Assembly (NCBI GenBank): GCA_902774295.1
Contig: CACYHP010000001.1
Span: 1,116,001 to 1,180,000 of the forward strand
Direction: 5' to 3'
DNA from: an uncultured Bacteroidia bacterium
GTDB taxonomy: Bacteria > Bacteroidota > Bacteroidia > Bacteroidales > F082
DNA length: 64,000 nt
Under the pieces are notes generated by a model, which saw nothing but the letters and a program-made list of their open reading frames with translations, was not told the origin of the DNA and did not search any database. Below are positions 25,784 through 34,784 of the stretch, one piece after another; the stretch's first letter is position 1, and each line of letters starts with the position of its first letter. A program made the position numbers and the translations under genes.

Positions 25784-26296
25784 ATGCCTGAATACGTCGT
25801 CCTCGTTGATAATCAAGACAATCAAATCGGTTTGATGGAGAAACAGTCGGCTCACGTCAACCCGACGTTGCACCGTGCCTTCTCGATTTTTATTTTCAAC
25901 AGCAAAGGGGAGATGCTGCTACAACAGCGCGCCCTCACGAAGTACCACACCCCGGGATTGTGGACCAACACCTGTTGCAGCCATCCGCGTGACGGCGAGT
26001 CGTTGCAAGATGCCACAAAACGCCGCCTGATGGAGGAGATGGGGATGGAGTGCGACCTCAAAGAGGTGTTCAGCTTCATCTACAAGGCCGACGTGATGCA
26101 GGGTCTCATCGAGCATGAGTTCGACCATGTGTTCATCGGAATCACCGACGCGACACCTATTATTAATAGGGAAGAAGTGGAGTCGTATAAATACGAGACC
26201 ATCGAGAATATCAAAAAGGATATTGAGAAGAATCCTCAAAATTATACCGCTTGGTTTAAGATTGCATTCCAAAAACTCGTAGAACATCGTTTTTAA
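25784..26296 (+). CDS. idi: Isopentenyl-diphosphate delta-isomerase, type I
   Basis: Interconverts isopentenyl and dimethylallyl diphosphate for isoprenoid synthesis. The 170-residue Nudix-fold protein shows the type I active site: Cys in TNTCCSHP, the Nudix-like RLMEEMGME helix and the Glu residues in LIEHEFDHVF. It starts three bases after the ychF stop, so translation is probably coupled. Confidence 0.95.
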   Translation: MPEYVVLVDNQDNQIGLMEKQSAHVNPTLHRAFSIFIFNSKGEMLLQQRALTKYHTPGLWTNTCCSHPRDGESLQDATKRRLMEEMGMECDLKEVFSFIYKADVMQGLIEHEFDHVFIGITDATPIINREEVESYKYETIENIKKDIEKNPQNYTAWFKIAFQKLVEHRF

Positions 26297-26301
26297 TGTG
26301 A

Positions 26302-26390
26302 TGCCTTTGGGGCAATATGGTCGCTGTGCTCCAATGTGTGCTTCCTGCGGTCGCAATGTGTGGCCTTCGGCCATTGCGCGCAGCGGCACA
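26302..26390. repeat. GC-rich REP-like segment after idi
   Basis: Short palindromes, such as GTGTGGCCTTCGGCCATTGC, and repeated words (CAATGTGTG) occupy the gap between idi and the next promoter. It resembles the REP-like segment at 24137-24275. Confidence 0.45.
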
Positions 26391-26444
26391 TTTTTAAATT
26401 GTAAAAATATTTTAAAAATTTCTTGCATATTAAAAAATATGTTG

Positions 26445-26452
26445 TATTTTTG
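26445..26452 (+). promoter_or_regulatory. Promoter -7 element (TATTTTTG) for the SPFH operon
   Basis: TATTTTTG 64 bases before the ATG at 26516. It shows that the longer reading from 26423 is not the true start. Confidence 0.6.
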
Positions 26453-26515
26453 CGATGTGAAAATGATATCAAAATGATATTAGAAAAATTAAATAATCAT
26501 CTTAAAATTACAACT

Positions 26516-27469
26516 ATGGAAAACAAGGAATTTGAATTTAAGGGATTGAGAGTCAATGGATTCTTGATGCTGTTTGTGGTCATCGCAGTTTTTGCTTTGA
26601 TAATCTACGGATTTACAACATTGACAGAAGGCGAGCCGCTGTGGCTGCTTTTCGGCGGAATAATAATGATGATCGTCGATTTCGTCTTGTGCATCGGCTT
26701 CATCAAAATTGAGCCTAACGAGGCTATGGTGATGGTGTTCTTCGGAAAATACCAGGGCACCTTGACAAAAGTCGGCTTCCACTGGGCAAATCCGTTCTAT
26801 TCGTCAAAGAAAGTCTCTCTCCGCGCCCGTAACCTCAACGTCGACCCGATTAAGGTGAACGACAAGACCGGCAACCCGATTATGATTGGTCAGATTTTGG
26901 TTTGGAAGCTGAAAGACACATACAAGGCAATGTTTGAAATCGACTCGCAGACTCTGGCGGCTGCAGGTAGTGTGTCGGGCACAGGCGTTCAGGTCACAAG
27001 CCGTATGCGTGCCTTCGAGAGCTTCGTGAGAGTGCAGAGCGACGCAGCTTTGCGTGAGGTTGCAGGCATGTTCGCATACGATGAGAACGGCGACATTACG
27101 AAAGGGGATCTGACACTGCGTGCCGGCGGTTCGGAAATCAACGACATACTTCTCGGCAAGCTCAACGACCGTCTCGCAATGTCGGGTCTCGAGGTCATTG
27201 AAGCTCGTATCAACTACTTGGCATATTCTCCTGAGATTGCGGCAGTTATGCTTCGTCGTCAGCAGGCTGCAGCTATCATCGCAGCACGTGAGAAGATTGT
27301 GGAAGGCGCCGTCTCGATGGTGAAAATGGCTCTCGACAAACTCAAAGACGAGGAAGTGGTCGAACTCGACGACGACAAGAAGGCCGCAATGGTCTCCAAC
27401 CTGATGGTCGTGCTCTGCGCCGATGATGCCGCACAACCTGTAGTAAACACTGGCACTTTGTATCAATAA
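26516..27469 (+). CDS. SPFH (band 7/stomatin-like) membrane protein
   Basis: A 317-residue membrane protein with two N-terminal hydrophobic helices (about residues 14-36 and 41-62), then an SPFH domain beginning KIEPNEAMVMVFFGKYQGTL and continuing to about residue 230, and an alanine-rich helical region (RRQQAAAIIAAREKIVEGA) typical of oligomerising flotillin-like proteins. SPFH proteins form ring-like assemblies in the membrane and often shield or regulate proteases. It is the first gene of a five-gene operon. Confidence 0.85.
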   Translation: MENKEFEFKGLRVNGFLMLFVVIAVFALIIYGFTTLTEGEPLWLLFGGIIMMIVDFVLCIGFIKIEPNEAMVMVFFGKYQGTLTKVGFHWANPFYSSKKVSLRARNLNVDPIKVNDKTGNPIMIGQILVWKLKDTYKAMFEIDSQTLAAAGSVSGTGVQVTSRMRAFESFVRVQSDAALREVAGMFAYDENGDITKGDLTLRAGGSEINDILLGKLNDRLAMSGLEVIEARINYLAYSPEIAAVMLRRQQAAAIIAAREKIVEGAVSMVKMALDKLKDEEVVELDDDKKAAMVSNLMVVLCADDAAQPVVNTGTLYQ

Positions 27470-27478
27470 TGAATTATC

Positions 27479-27994
27479 ATGGTTATGATGTGGTTTACAT
27501 GGGTTTGGATAATCGTCACCACCGCTGTGTTGCTGGTTTTGGCAGGTAAAGCATCGAAAATACAGCTTTTCAACGACGGCATTCTCATCGATGATTTCAT
27601 GTATCCGGCATTTATTCCGAACGATGCGATAAAATCGATAGACTTGATATATCATATAAGCGTTGTGATGAGAATAAATGGCTACGGCGGTTTGAAGACC
27701 TGGAAAGGCTTTTATAAAATGAAAGGCTTAAAACGTGCTGTGCTGTATCTTGAAAATCACAATAAAGGTCCGTTTATTGAGATAAAGACAACTGGCGATG
27801 TGTATTATATAAATTGTAAAAATGCTGAGCAAACAACGCAGCTTTATGATGAAATGAAATCAACTGTGAAACTCGTCGATGAGTCGAAATTGGTTGATAT
27901 ACCTAAGCTTTCGCAAAAGAGAAGCATTGTGGTGGTTGTTGTTTTTGTCTTAATTCTAATGCTACCTATTACAATAATACCAATGTTGATTTAG
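27479..27994 (+). CDS. Membrane protein with PH-like domain
   Basis: A 171-residue protein with one hydrophobic helix at each end (about residues 4-24 and 149-170). Between them lies a beta-rich domain of about 115 residues containing IQLFNDGILI and KSIDLIYHI, which resembles bacterial PH-like domains. Family assignment is tentative. It follows the SPFH gene after nine bases and is directly followed by the CPBP gene, so it is probably part of the same membrane complex or pathway. Three ATG codons at the start (27479, 27485, 27488) are possible. Confidence 0.6.
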   Translation: MVMMWFTWVWIIVTTAVLLVLAGKASKIQLFNDGILIDDFMYPAFIPNDAIKSIDLIYHISVVMRINGYGGLKTWKGFYKMKGLKRAVLYLENHNKGPFIEIKTTGDVYYINCKNAEQTTQLYDEMKSTVKLVDESKLVDIPKLSQKRSIVVVVVFVLILMLPITIIPMLI

Positions 27995-27996
27995 TT

Positions 27997-28896
27997 ATGA
28001 AAAAAGCAATAAATTTCTCAATAATAGTTTGCCTCGCAAGCTGGATTTTCGCCGCCTTCATGTGGTTCGGAATGGGAATCCATAACACAACAGATAATCT
28101 GAAACTGTATTCGCTCTGCGCATCGATTTACATGTTTTTTCCGCTGATTTGCGCGATAGTGATTCAGATAATTAACAAAGAGAAACTCGGCAGCACAGGC
28201 CTTCTGAAATTCAAGATCAAAGGCTCGTGGTTTGTCGCATGGCTGCTGCCTGTGGTGATTGTCGCTGTTACCATCATTATCAACTCGCTGTTTGATGGTT
28301 GCACGCTTGGTTTCCACATGCCGGCAATTCCTGGAATGGAGAATCTTTCTCCAGAAGATCAGGCGAAAATCATGGCGATGCAAAATCCGAGAACTATGAT
28401 TATAACCACTTTGGTTTCCGGACTTTTTGCAGGTATTACCATCAATGCCATTGCGGCGTTCGGGGAGGAGTACGGCTGGCGTAATTATCTCGTCAACGCA
28501 TTGAAAGGCAGAAACTTCTGGGTGGCATGCCTCTTCATCGGCGTGGTATGGGGATTCTGGCATTTCCCGATCATTCTCATGGGACATAACTACTTCGTTC
28601 ACCGCACGACAGGTGTCTTCATGATGGTCGCAATGTGCCTCGTGATGACTCCAATCGAGCTTTATCTCGTGCTCAAGGCGAAGTCGGTTTATCCGGCCGC
28701 CATTTTCCACGGAACAATCAACGCTTTGGCTGGTGCAACAATGCTTTTCATCAGCGGTGGAAGCGACCTCATCAACGGTGTTGCGGGTCTCTCGGGAATC
28801 ATCACTATGGTCTTGGTGACGCTGATAATATTTGTTTACGACCAGTTTATTTCTGAAGATAAAATCATGTCAGGAAGGTTGGGTGATAATGTCTAA
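27997..28896 (+). CDS. CPBP family intramembrane metalloprotease
   Basis: Multi-pass membrane protein (299 residues, about eight helices) of the CAAX-prenyl-protease/bacteriocin-processing (ABI) family. The three signature motifs are present: EEYGWRNYL (EExxxR, about residue 161), FWHFPIIL (about residue 188) and HGTINAL (about residue 241). CPBP proteins include prenyl-protein proteases, bacteriocin-immunity proteins and anti-sigma cleavage enzymes; the substrate here is unknown. It starts two bases after the preceding gene and its end overlaps the RHH gene by eight bases. Confidence 0.88.
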   Translation: MKKAINFSIIVCLASWIFAAFMWFGMGIHNTTDNLKLYSLCASIYMFFPLICAIVIQIINKEKLGSTGLLKFKIKGSWFVAWLLPVVIVAVTIIINSLFDGCTLGFHMPAIPGMENLSPEDQAKIMAMQNPRTMIITTLVSGLFAGITINAIAAFGEEYGWRNYLVNALKGRNFWVACLFIGVVWGFWHFPIILMGHNYFVHRTTGVFMMVAMCLVMTPIELYLVLKAKSVYPAAIFHGTINALAGATMLFISGGSDLINGVAGLSGIITMVLVTLIIFVYDQFISEDKIMSGRLGDNV

Positions 28897-29047
28897 AGAA
28901 AAGGAAAATACGAAGAATTTCGTCCTGCGTCTTGATGCCAAGACGATGGAGGCTGTCGAGAAGTGGGCGGCGGATGAGTTCCGTTCTGTCAACGGACAGC
29001 TGCAATGGATTATAACTGAAGCACTTAAGAAAAATAAAAGAATGTAA
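28889..29047 (+). CDS. Arc-like ribbon-helix-helix protein
   Basis: A 52-residue protein: MSKEKENTKNFVLRLDAKTM gives the beta-strand of a ribbon-helix-helix DNA-binding domain, followed by AVEKWAADEFRSVNGQLQW, typical of Arc/MetJ-like small regulators. The ATG lies inside the last codons of the CPBP gene, so translation is coupled. It is likely to regulate the operon, which is inferred. Confidence 0.75.
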   Translation: MSKEKENTKNFVLRLDAKTMEAVEKWAADEFRSVNGQLQWIITEALKKNKRM

Positions 29048-29049
29048 TT

Positions 29050-29349
29050 ATGGATATTGAAAGAATCATCGAATTGACATTGATCACACTCTATGTCGCG
29101 TTTTATTTCGGCATGCCAGCCGTTGCAAAAAGGATCTATGATCCTGATCGCAGACGTTCGGTCATTAACAAGTTGAATGTAGTATACCTGTTTATATTGT
29201 TGGGATTGGTATGCTTCGTCGTCCGTGACTTCATCGTTTACGACCTTGCAGGCGACTACATAACCTCACGACTCGGACTCGTGATCATTGCTGTCGTGAT
29301 GTTTGTCTACACCACGTTTGTCAAGAAGAAACAATGGTTCGAGGAGTAG
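29050..29349 (+). CDS. Small membrane protein, 99 residues
   Basis: Three hydrophobic helices (about residues 7-25, 43-63 and 73-91) with a short basic loop KRIYDPDRRRSVINK. Not recognised. Two bases after the RHH gene, it is the last gene of the SPFH operon. The stop codon touches that of the converging gene at 29350 with no base between them. Confidence 0.65.
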   Translation: MDIERIIELTLITLYVAFYFGMPAVAKRIYDPDRRRSVINKLNVVYLFILLGLVCFVVRDFIVYDLAGDYITSRLGLVIIAVVMFVYTTFVKKKQWFEE

Positions 29350-29967
29350 TTATTCCTCGGTGTTGAGCCATTCCCATTCGGTAGGGAGGGTGGCACGGCG
29401 CTTGGTGCAGTCGTCGGACTTGCACTTGAAACGAATCTCGTTCTTGTTGAACTTAACCTCATAAAGACCTTTGACATCTTTGCAAGGGTCTTTTTTATTT
29501 ATAAATGTTATCAGATCGCCGTCAACGCTGTATGTTCCGATGATTGGCTGGTCGCTGTCTACGCCCATAAAGTCGAGGCGGTATTCCTTGCCGTCCATGG
29601 TGAGAAATGCGCCTCCGGTAGTGCTCTGCCAGGTGCCTTTGATGCTTTGTTCGACAGCCTTGGTCTCAGCGGCTTTCTTTTCAGCTTTCTCGTCTTTTTT
29701 GACCTCAGCAGCTGTTTTTTCTGGAGCTTTAGGCTTTTCGACAGGTTTCACTTCTTCTTTTTCCTGTTTTTCAACAATTTGTGTGATAGGCTTCTCTACT
29801 TTCTGAGCCTGCCTTGTTGGTCTGAATACATTGAAAATCAAGAAGAAAGCTAAAATTAAAACGAAAATCACCACAATGATCTTGGTGATGGTGCCAGATG
29901 ATTTTTTCTTCTTTGAGCCGCCTTTTTTCTTAGGCTTGCTTATCGGTTTCTTTGCTTTTTTTGCCAT
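29350..29967 (-). CDS. Membrane-anchored protein with Lys/Glu/Ala-rich linker
   Basis: A 205-residue protein: very basic N-terminus (lysine clusters over the first 25 residues), one membrane helix (about residues 28-46), a charged low-complexity linker (about 50-108, repeating Glu-Lys-Pro-Ala) and a C-terminal domain of about 95 residues that starts SIKGTWQSTTGGAFLTMDG. The end domain looks like a small lipocalin-like barrel, with three cysteines near the C-terminus. Function unknown; the domain is outside the cytoplasm if the basic end is inside. Its long leader contains a heptanucleotide hairpin. Confidence 0.65.
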   Translation of the reverse strand: MAKKAKKPISKPKKKGGSKKKKSSGTITKIIVVIFVLILAFFLIFNVFRPTRQAQKVEKPITQIVEKQEKEEVKPVEKPKAPEKTAAEVKKDEKAEKKAAETKAVEQSIKGTWQSTTGGAFLTMDGKEYRLDFMGVDSDQPIIGTYSVDGDLITFINKKDPCKDVKGLYEVKFNKNEIRFKCKSDDCTKRRATLPTEWEWLNTEE

Positions 29968-29979
29968 TTTTTCTCTTTT

Positions 29980-30064
29980 TTAGCCATTAGCCGTTAGCCG
30001 TTAGCCATTAGCTTTGGTTGTCGACGGATGTTGCTAATGGCTAGTAGCTAATAGCTAATGGCTT
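29980..30064. repeat. Heptanucleotide repeats, TAGCCAT type, as an inverted repeat
   Basis: Left array 29980-30013 (TAGCCAT, TAGCCGT units); right array 30032-30064 (complementary CTAATGG, CTAGTAG, CTAATAG). They lie between promoter 30073-30080 and the start at 29967, so a large hairpin forms in the 5' leader of that mRNA. Confidence 0.8.
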
Positions 30065-30072
30065 TAACGTTG

Positions 30073-30080
30073 CAAAGATA
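30073..30080 (-). promoter_or_regulatory. Promoter -7 element (TATCTTTG)
   Basis: Minus-strand TATCTTTG, 106 bases before the start at 29967. The leader between holds the heptanucleotide hairpin. Confidence 0.55.
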
Positions 30081-30123
30081 ACATTTTTTTATATTATAAC
30101 GTAAAATATCACTATAAATTTTG

Positions 30124-30131
30124 TATTTTTG
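30124..30131 (+). promoter_or_regulatory. Promoter -7 element (TATTTTTG) for guaA
   Basis: TATTTTTG 19 bases before the guaA ATG. A longer reading from 30129 would start inside the box. Confidence 0.65.
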
Positions 30132-30149
30132 CACCGAAATTTTACCAAT

Positions 30150-31724
30150 ATGCAGGAAACAATTCTAATTTTAGACTTCGGCTCGCAGGTGACTCAGCTC
30201 ATCGGTCGTCGTTTGCGTGAGTTAAACGTTTATTGCGAGATTCATCCATACAACAAAATCCCAGCTATTACTGAGGATATAAAAGGCGTGATATTGAGTG
30301 GAAGCCCTTCGTCGGTACGCGATGAGAAGGCTCCTTTCGCCGATTTGTCGAACATCAAAGGCAAGCTTCCGCTGCTCGGAATTTGCTATGGCGCACAGTT
30401 TATGGCGCATCATTTCGGAGGTGAGGTGAACTCTTCATTGGCAAGGGAATACGGTCGCGCGATGCTGACTGTCGTGGAGGAAAACAATATCCTTTTCCGT
30501 GGCGTCTCGAAGACCTCGCAGGTGTGGATGTCGCACGGTGACACTATCGCCAAGCTGCCGAAGAATGCTCATATTATCGCCAAGACCGACGACGTGGAGA
30601 ACGCCGCATATAAGATCGACGGCGAGGACACTTGGGCGGTGCAGTTCCATCCGGAGGTGTTCCACAGCAAGGAAGGTCCTAAGATGCTCGAGAACTTCGC
30701 GATGAACATCTGCGGCTGCCATGGCAACTGGACTCCTGACTCATTCATCGACACAACTGTCGAAGCGATGCGTGCCAAACTCGGAAACGACAAGGTTATC
30801 CTCGGACTTTCTGGCGGCGTCGACAGCACTGTGGCTGCGGTGTTGCTTAACAAAGCTATTGGTAAAAACCTCACATGTATCTTCGTCGACAACGGTCTTC
30901 TCCGTAAAAACGAGTTTGAAGACGTTCTCGATTCATATAAAGACCTCGGTCTCAACGTGATAGGCGTCCATGCCGGCAACTTGTTCCTAAGCAAACTCGC
31001 AGGCGTGACGGACCCTGAGGCAAAACGTAAGGCAATAGGCTCGACATTTATCGACGTGTTCGAGGCTGAAGCCAAGAAGATTGAAGGCGCGAAATGGCTC
31101 GCACAAGGCACCATCTATCCTGATGTCATCGAGAGCGTGAGCGTCAACGGACCGAGCTGCAAGATTAAGTCACATCACAACGTGGGCGGACTCCCTGAGA
31201 AGATGAACCTCAAGATTGTGGAGCCGTTGCGCACATTGTTCAAAGACGAGGTACGTCGTGTGGGCCGTGCATTGGGCATCAAACGCGAGCTCGTTGGCCG
31301 TCATCCTTTCCCTGGACCGAGCCTCGGAATCCGTATCCTCGGCGAGGTCACAGAAGAGAAACTCCGCATCCTCCGCGATGCCGACGATATCTTCATCCGT
31401 GGCCTGAGAGAGTGGAAATGCGAGTTGCCGAGCGCCTCGTATCCTAACGAGATGGCCGACAACCTCTACGACAGCATCTGGCAAGCCGGAACGATGCTTC
31501 TTCCAGTGAAGAGCGTCGGCGTGATGGGGGATGAGCGTAGCTACGAATACACCATCGCTCTGCGTGCCGTCATCTCCACCGACGGTATGACCGCCGATTG
31601 GGTGCACCTGCCGTATGAGTTCATGGCTAAAGTTTCAAATGATATTATAAATAAAGTCAAAGGCGTGAACAGAGTATGCTACGACATCTCTTCAAAACCG
31701 CCAGCGACAATTGAATGGGAATAA
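30150..31724 (+). CDS. guaA: GMP synthase (glutamine-hydrolysing)
   Basis: Converts XMP, ATP and glutamine to GMP. The 524-residue enzyme has the class I amidotransferase domain (Cys in [14 protein letters not shown], His/Glu in QFHPEVFHS), the ATP-pyrophosphatase P loop [10 protein letters not shown], and the C-terminal dimerisation domain ending PPATIEWE. It is the first gene of guaA-yitT-two envelope genes, which follow with short gaps or overlaps. Confidence 0.97.
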   Translation: MQETILILDFGSQVTQLIGRRLRELNVYCEIHPYNKIPAITEDIKGVILSGSPSSVRDEKAPFADLSNIKGKLPLLGICYGAQFMAHHFGGEVNSSLAREYGRAMLTVVEENNILFRGVSKTSQVWMSHGDTIAKLPKNAHIIAKTDDVENAAYKIDGEDTWAVQFHPEVFHSKEGPKMLENFAMNICGCHGNWTPDSFIDTTVEAMRAKLGNDKVILGLSGGVDSTVAAVLLNKAIGKNLTCIFVDNGLLRKNEFEDVLDSYKDLGLNVIGVHAGNLFLSKLAGVTDPEAKRKAIGSTFIDVFEAEAKKIEGAKWLAQGTIYPDVIESVSVNGPSCKIKSHHNVGGLPEKMNLKIVEPLRTLFKDEVRRVGRALGIKRELVGRHPFPGPSLGIRILGEVTEEKLRILRDADDIFIRGLREWKCELPSASYPNEMADNLYDSIWQAGTMLLPVKSVGVMGDERSYEYTIALRAVISTDGMTADWVHLPYEFMAKVSNDIINKVKGVNRVCYDISSKPPATIEWE

Positions 31725-31735
31725 ATATTACTATT

Positions 31736-32692
31736 ATGACAAAAAAAATCAACTGGAAACAGGAAATAATCTCCTACGCCTTCCTCATCTTCGGAAGCGC
31801 ATTGTTCGCTGTTGGCGACGTGATGTTCGTTAACCCTTATCACCTCGCACCAGGCGGCACCTACGGTCTCTCCAACGTGCTCAACGCGTTGTATCCTTGG
31901 AAAGTGTCATTGTACGCTATCTGTATGGATATCCCGTTGCTCATCATCGGAACATGGATCCTCGGTCCGAAATTCGGATTTAAGACCATCCTCTCGACAC
32001 TGCTTATCTTCGGATGCACCTTCATCCTGGAGTCGACATGGGGCTACAAACCTGTGATTTTCGAATTCATGCACGAAGTCGTGGAAGGTCAGTCAGTCGA
32101 CAAGTCGATGCTCGAAATCCTCGGAACAAATATGTACTTCAAGCCGGACTACTTCCTGAACACCCTCGTCTCAGGCGGTATCTACGGTCTCGCCATCGGC
32201 TTCGTGTTCAAGTCGGGAGCCACATCAGGCGGCAGCGATATCATCTCGATGATTCTGCACAAATATACTAAAATCTCCCTCGGAACGTTAGTAATGATAG
32301 TTGACTCTATTATCACTTTGACGTCACTCGCTTTGGGCGAAATCCGTCTGCCAATATACTCAATCCTCCTGATTGTGGTGGAAAGCAAGATCATCGACCT
32401 CGTGGTTGACGGCGTGAAGAGCTACAAGACAGCGTTCATCATCACTGAACATATCGATGAAGTCAGAGATTTTATTATCAATGATTTGGATAGAGGTGGA
32501 ACATGCTTCGTCGGAAAGGGCTTGTTCAAAGGTCAGGAGCGTAAGATGATTTACACCAACCTCAACCGTACCGACTTGGTGAAGCTGAAGCTGAACTTGC
32601 GCAGCATCGACCCGAACGCATTCGTCAACGTGATTGAGAGTGCTGAGGTTATGGGCAACGGTTTTGTGCCGCTCCCACATAATGATAAATGA
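31736..32692 (+). CDS. YitT family membrane protein (DUF2179 domain)
   Basis: Inner-membrane protein of 318 residues with about five N-terminal helices (ISYAFLIFGSALFAVGDVMF onward) and the YitT motifs GGTYGLSNVL and SGATSGGSDIIS, followed by a C-terminal cytosolic DUF2179 domain with KSYKTAFIITEHIDEV. Function is unsettled. The ATG at 31736 is preferred over 31715, which overlaps guaA. The stop overlaps the next gene's start (ATGA). Confidence 0.85.
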   Translation: MTKKINWKQEIISYAFLIFGSALFAVGDVMFVNPYHLAPGGTYGLSNVLNALYPWKVSLYAICMDIPLLIIGTWILGPKFGFKTILSTLLIFGCTFILESTWGYKPVIFEFMHEVVEGQSVDKSMLEILGTNMYFKPDYFLNTLVSGGIYGLAIGFVFKSGATSGGSDIISMILHKYTKISLGTLVMIVDSIITLTSLALGEIRLPIYSILLIVVESKIIDLVVDGVKSYKTAFIITEHIDEVRDFIINDLDRGGTCFVGKGLFKGQERKMIYTNLNRTDLVKLKLNLRSIDPNAFVNVIESAEVMGNGFVPLPHNDK

Positions 32693-34026
32693 TGATAAAA
32701 AGACTTTTAAATATTGCATTGTGCCTGTGTTTCTTGGCTTCTGCGGAGGTTAAGGCACAGGACACATGCCATGTGGCTCTGATGGTTCCGCTGTATCTTG
32801 AACAGGTAGATACAGAGTTTTTTGAGTCTGAGCCGTCAAACAAGACGCTTCTGACAAAACCTTTCTCGTTTCTTCATTTCTACGAAGGTTTCTTGATTGC
32901 TGCCGACTCGGTGGTGAGCATGCGTAACATGACACTCGACCTCAAGGTTTACGATGTTGACAACGACACGCAGAAAGCTACAGATGCCATTGCCGACCCA
33001 TGGCTGGTCAATGCCGACATGATTGTCGGACCTTTTTACATTAAGCCGTTCAAGATTGTGAGCGAGTTCGCTGAGTTTTACAATATCCCGATAGTGAATC
33101 CAGTGACTCCGCGTACCGATGTTATTGAGAATCATCCGAATGTGATAAAAGTTAAGCCTTCGATTGAAGCTCAATTGATGCCATTGGACAGCCTTATTAA
33201 AAACTATTATCATTCAAATAGCATATTCATAATCAGGCAGGATAGGTACAGCGATACAGCTATTATCAACAAAATCACTGAGATAGCTTCACGCAATATC
33301 GACAGTTGCTCGTATGTCGACAACAGGCATATTGTCAACACCATTAAAGCTCATCAGAAGAGGTGGAAATATCTTAAAGTCGAGTATGCAGAATCTGATT
33401 ATTTGACAGATAATATCAGTCTCGACGTGGATTCGCTGAGACGTATTATCAACGACAGCACGGCATTCCGCAACATGGTCGTCAATATCAATTACAAGCG
33501 CGACAGTCTCAATCCTGTGACGGATTACGCTTCGTCGATGCGAAACAACCTCTTTATCGTTTATGGCAACGACAAGGTTTTTGCAAATGAGATTGTCAAC
33601 AAGGTGACGAAACTCATTGAGCATTATCCGATTACGGTTATCATGCTGCCGGAATGGAGCAAGTTTACAGGTCTTTTCAACGATAACCTGATGAAGATGC
33701 ACGCCATCTATTTTGATGACAAATATCTTGATTATCAGAATATTAGAGTCGAAAGTTTTATCTGTAAATTTAGAAACAGATATGAAACAGAGCCTAATGA
33801 CTATGCTTATCAGGGCTTTGATATCGGATGGTATTTCCTCAACGCATTGGATTTGTTTGGCGATGAAATGATCAATTATCTGGATGATTATGACATTCCG
33901 TTGCTTCAGACGAGGTTCCATCTCCAAAGAAAATCTGAGGAATCCGGATACGAAAACATGTTCTGGAACGTTTATCAGTTTAAAGGTTACAATAAAGTTT
34001 TGTTGAATACAGGTTATGAGAAATAA
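32689..34026 (+). CDS. Exported periplasmic-binding-like protein
   Basis: A 445-residue exported protein: signal peptide MMIKRLLNIALCLCFLAS cleaved near VKAQ, then a type I periplasmic-binding-protein fold. The first strand is HVALMVPLYLEQ and the matching second block ADMIVGPFYIKP is typical of the receptor-like domain that in Bacteroidales often follows LysM repeats. No LysM motif is seen here. A role in cell-wall or small-molecule sensing is inferred from relatives. It overlaps YitT by four bases and the next gene by 11 bases. Confidence 0.7.
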   Translation: MMIKRLLNIALCLCFLASAEVKAQDTCHVALMVPLYLEQVDTEFFESEPSNKTLLTKPFSFLHFYEGFLIAADSVVSMRNMTLDLKVYDVDNDTQKATDAIADPWLVNADMIVGPFYIKPFKIVSEFAEFYNIPIVNPVTPRTDVIENHPNVIKVKPSIEAQLMPLDSLIKNYYHSNSIFIIRQDRYSDTAIINKITEIASRNIDSCSYVDNRHIVNTIKAHQKRWKYLKVEYAESDYLTDNISLDVDSLRRIINDSTAFRNMVVNINYKRDSLNPVTDYASSMRNNLFIVYGNDKVFANEIVNKVTKLIEHYPITVIMLPEWSKFTGLFNDNLMKMHAIYFDDKYLDYQNIRVESFICKFRNRYETEPNDYAYQGFDIGWYFLNALDLFGDEMINYLDDYDIPLLQTRFHLQRKSEESGYENMFWNVYQFKGYNKVLLNTGYEK

Positions 34027-34669
34027 GATTATTTATATATTATTGATAATCAATATTTTATTTTCCTGTAAAGAAAAAGATGCGCCTGTTGTTTCATATT
34101 GGGACGATGGAGTTTTGAAGTCTGAATTAAGGTATAAAGACGGCAAGCTTGACGGCGTATGCAGATGGTATTATCGTAACGGGAAGCCGGAGATGGAGGT
34201 CACATATTCGATGGATAAGTTGAACGGTGAGGCTACTCGTTGGTATGAGAATGGAAATCTTGAGGAGAAATCGTATTACAAAGATAATCAATACGATGGG
34301 GTGGTGCAGGAGTACAATGTCTTTGGCACTATGGTTAAATTGTCGACCTATGAGAATGGTGTTTTGAACGGTTTGTATTATCAATGGTATGACAATGGCA
34401 AGCAGTTCATGGAGGGTGAGTATATTGACGGCATGATGCATGGCAGTTGGCTGATGTATTATCAGGACGGCACTATCGGCAGCAATGCGATTTACAATAT
34501 GGGTACGGGTGTGCAGAAGGGTTATTCGGAAGGCGGAGCGTATCAAAATGTCGAAATTCATTACAAAAATAACGTGAAAGACGGGGAGGAGATACACTTC
34601 AACATGGATGGAAGTATCAGTGAAATATTGGTTTGGGATAATGGAAATTACGTTGGGACAAAGAGATAA
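34016..34669 (+). CDS. MORN-variant repeat lipoprotein (YwqK-like)
   Basis: A 217-residue lipoprotein, signal MRNKIIYILLIINILFSC with lipidated Cys18. The body is built from about six or seven MORN_2 units such as YKDGKLDGVCRWYYRNGKPE and YENGVLNGLYYQWYDNG, each a beta-hairpin. The family includes proteins annotated as YwqK antitoxins, but no toxin gene is nearby, and the repeats mainly point to a cell-surface scaffold. It overlaps the preceding gene by 11 bases. Confidence 0.8.
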   Translation: MRNKIIYILLIINILFSCKEKDAPVVSYWDDGVLKSELRYKDGKLDGVCRWYYRNGKPEMEVTYSMDKLNGEATRWYENGNLEEKSYYKDNQYDGVVQEYNVFGTMVKLSTYENGVLNGLYYQWYDNGKQFMEGEYIDGMMHGSWLMYYQDGTIGSNAIYNMGTGVQKGYSEGGAYQNVEIHYKNNVKDGEEIHFNMDGSISEILVWDNGNYVGTKR

Positions 34670-34710
34670 AAATATTTTTGAAATTAATTGTTTGATATCA
34701 AAATAAGTTA

Positions 34711-34718
34711 TAATTTTG
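34711..34718 (+). promoter_or_regulatory. Promoter (TAATTTTG with upstream TTG) for gdhA
   Basis: TAATTTTG with a TTG 20 bases upstream (34688-34690), then a 66-base leader to the gdhA ATG. Confidence 0.65.
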
Positions 34719-34784
34719 CAGAAAATTTTAAAGGAAAATTCATAGATAATTCATAAACGTATTAACACTTTAAATACAAAAGTA

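Noticed and set aside
34016..34669. YwqK-family annotation as a true toxin-antitoxin module
   Set aside because: The MORN-type repeats and lipoprotein signal fit an envelope protein, and no toxin gene is adjacent.
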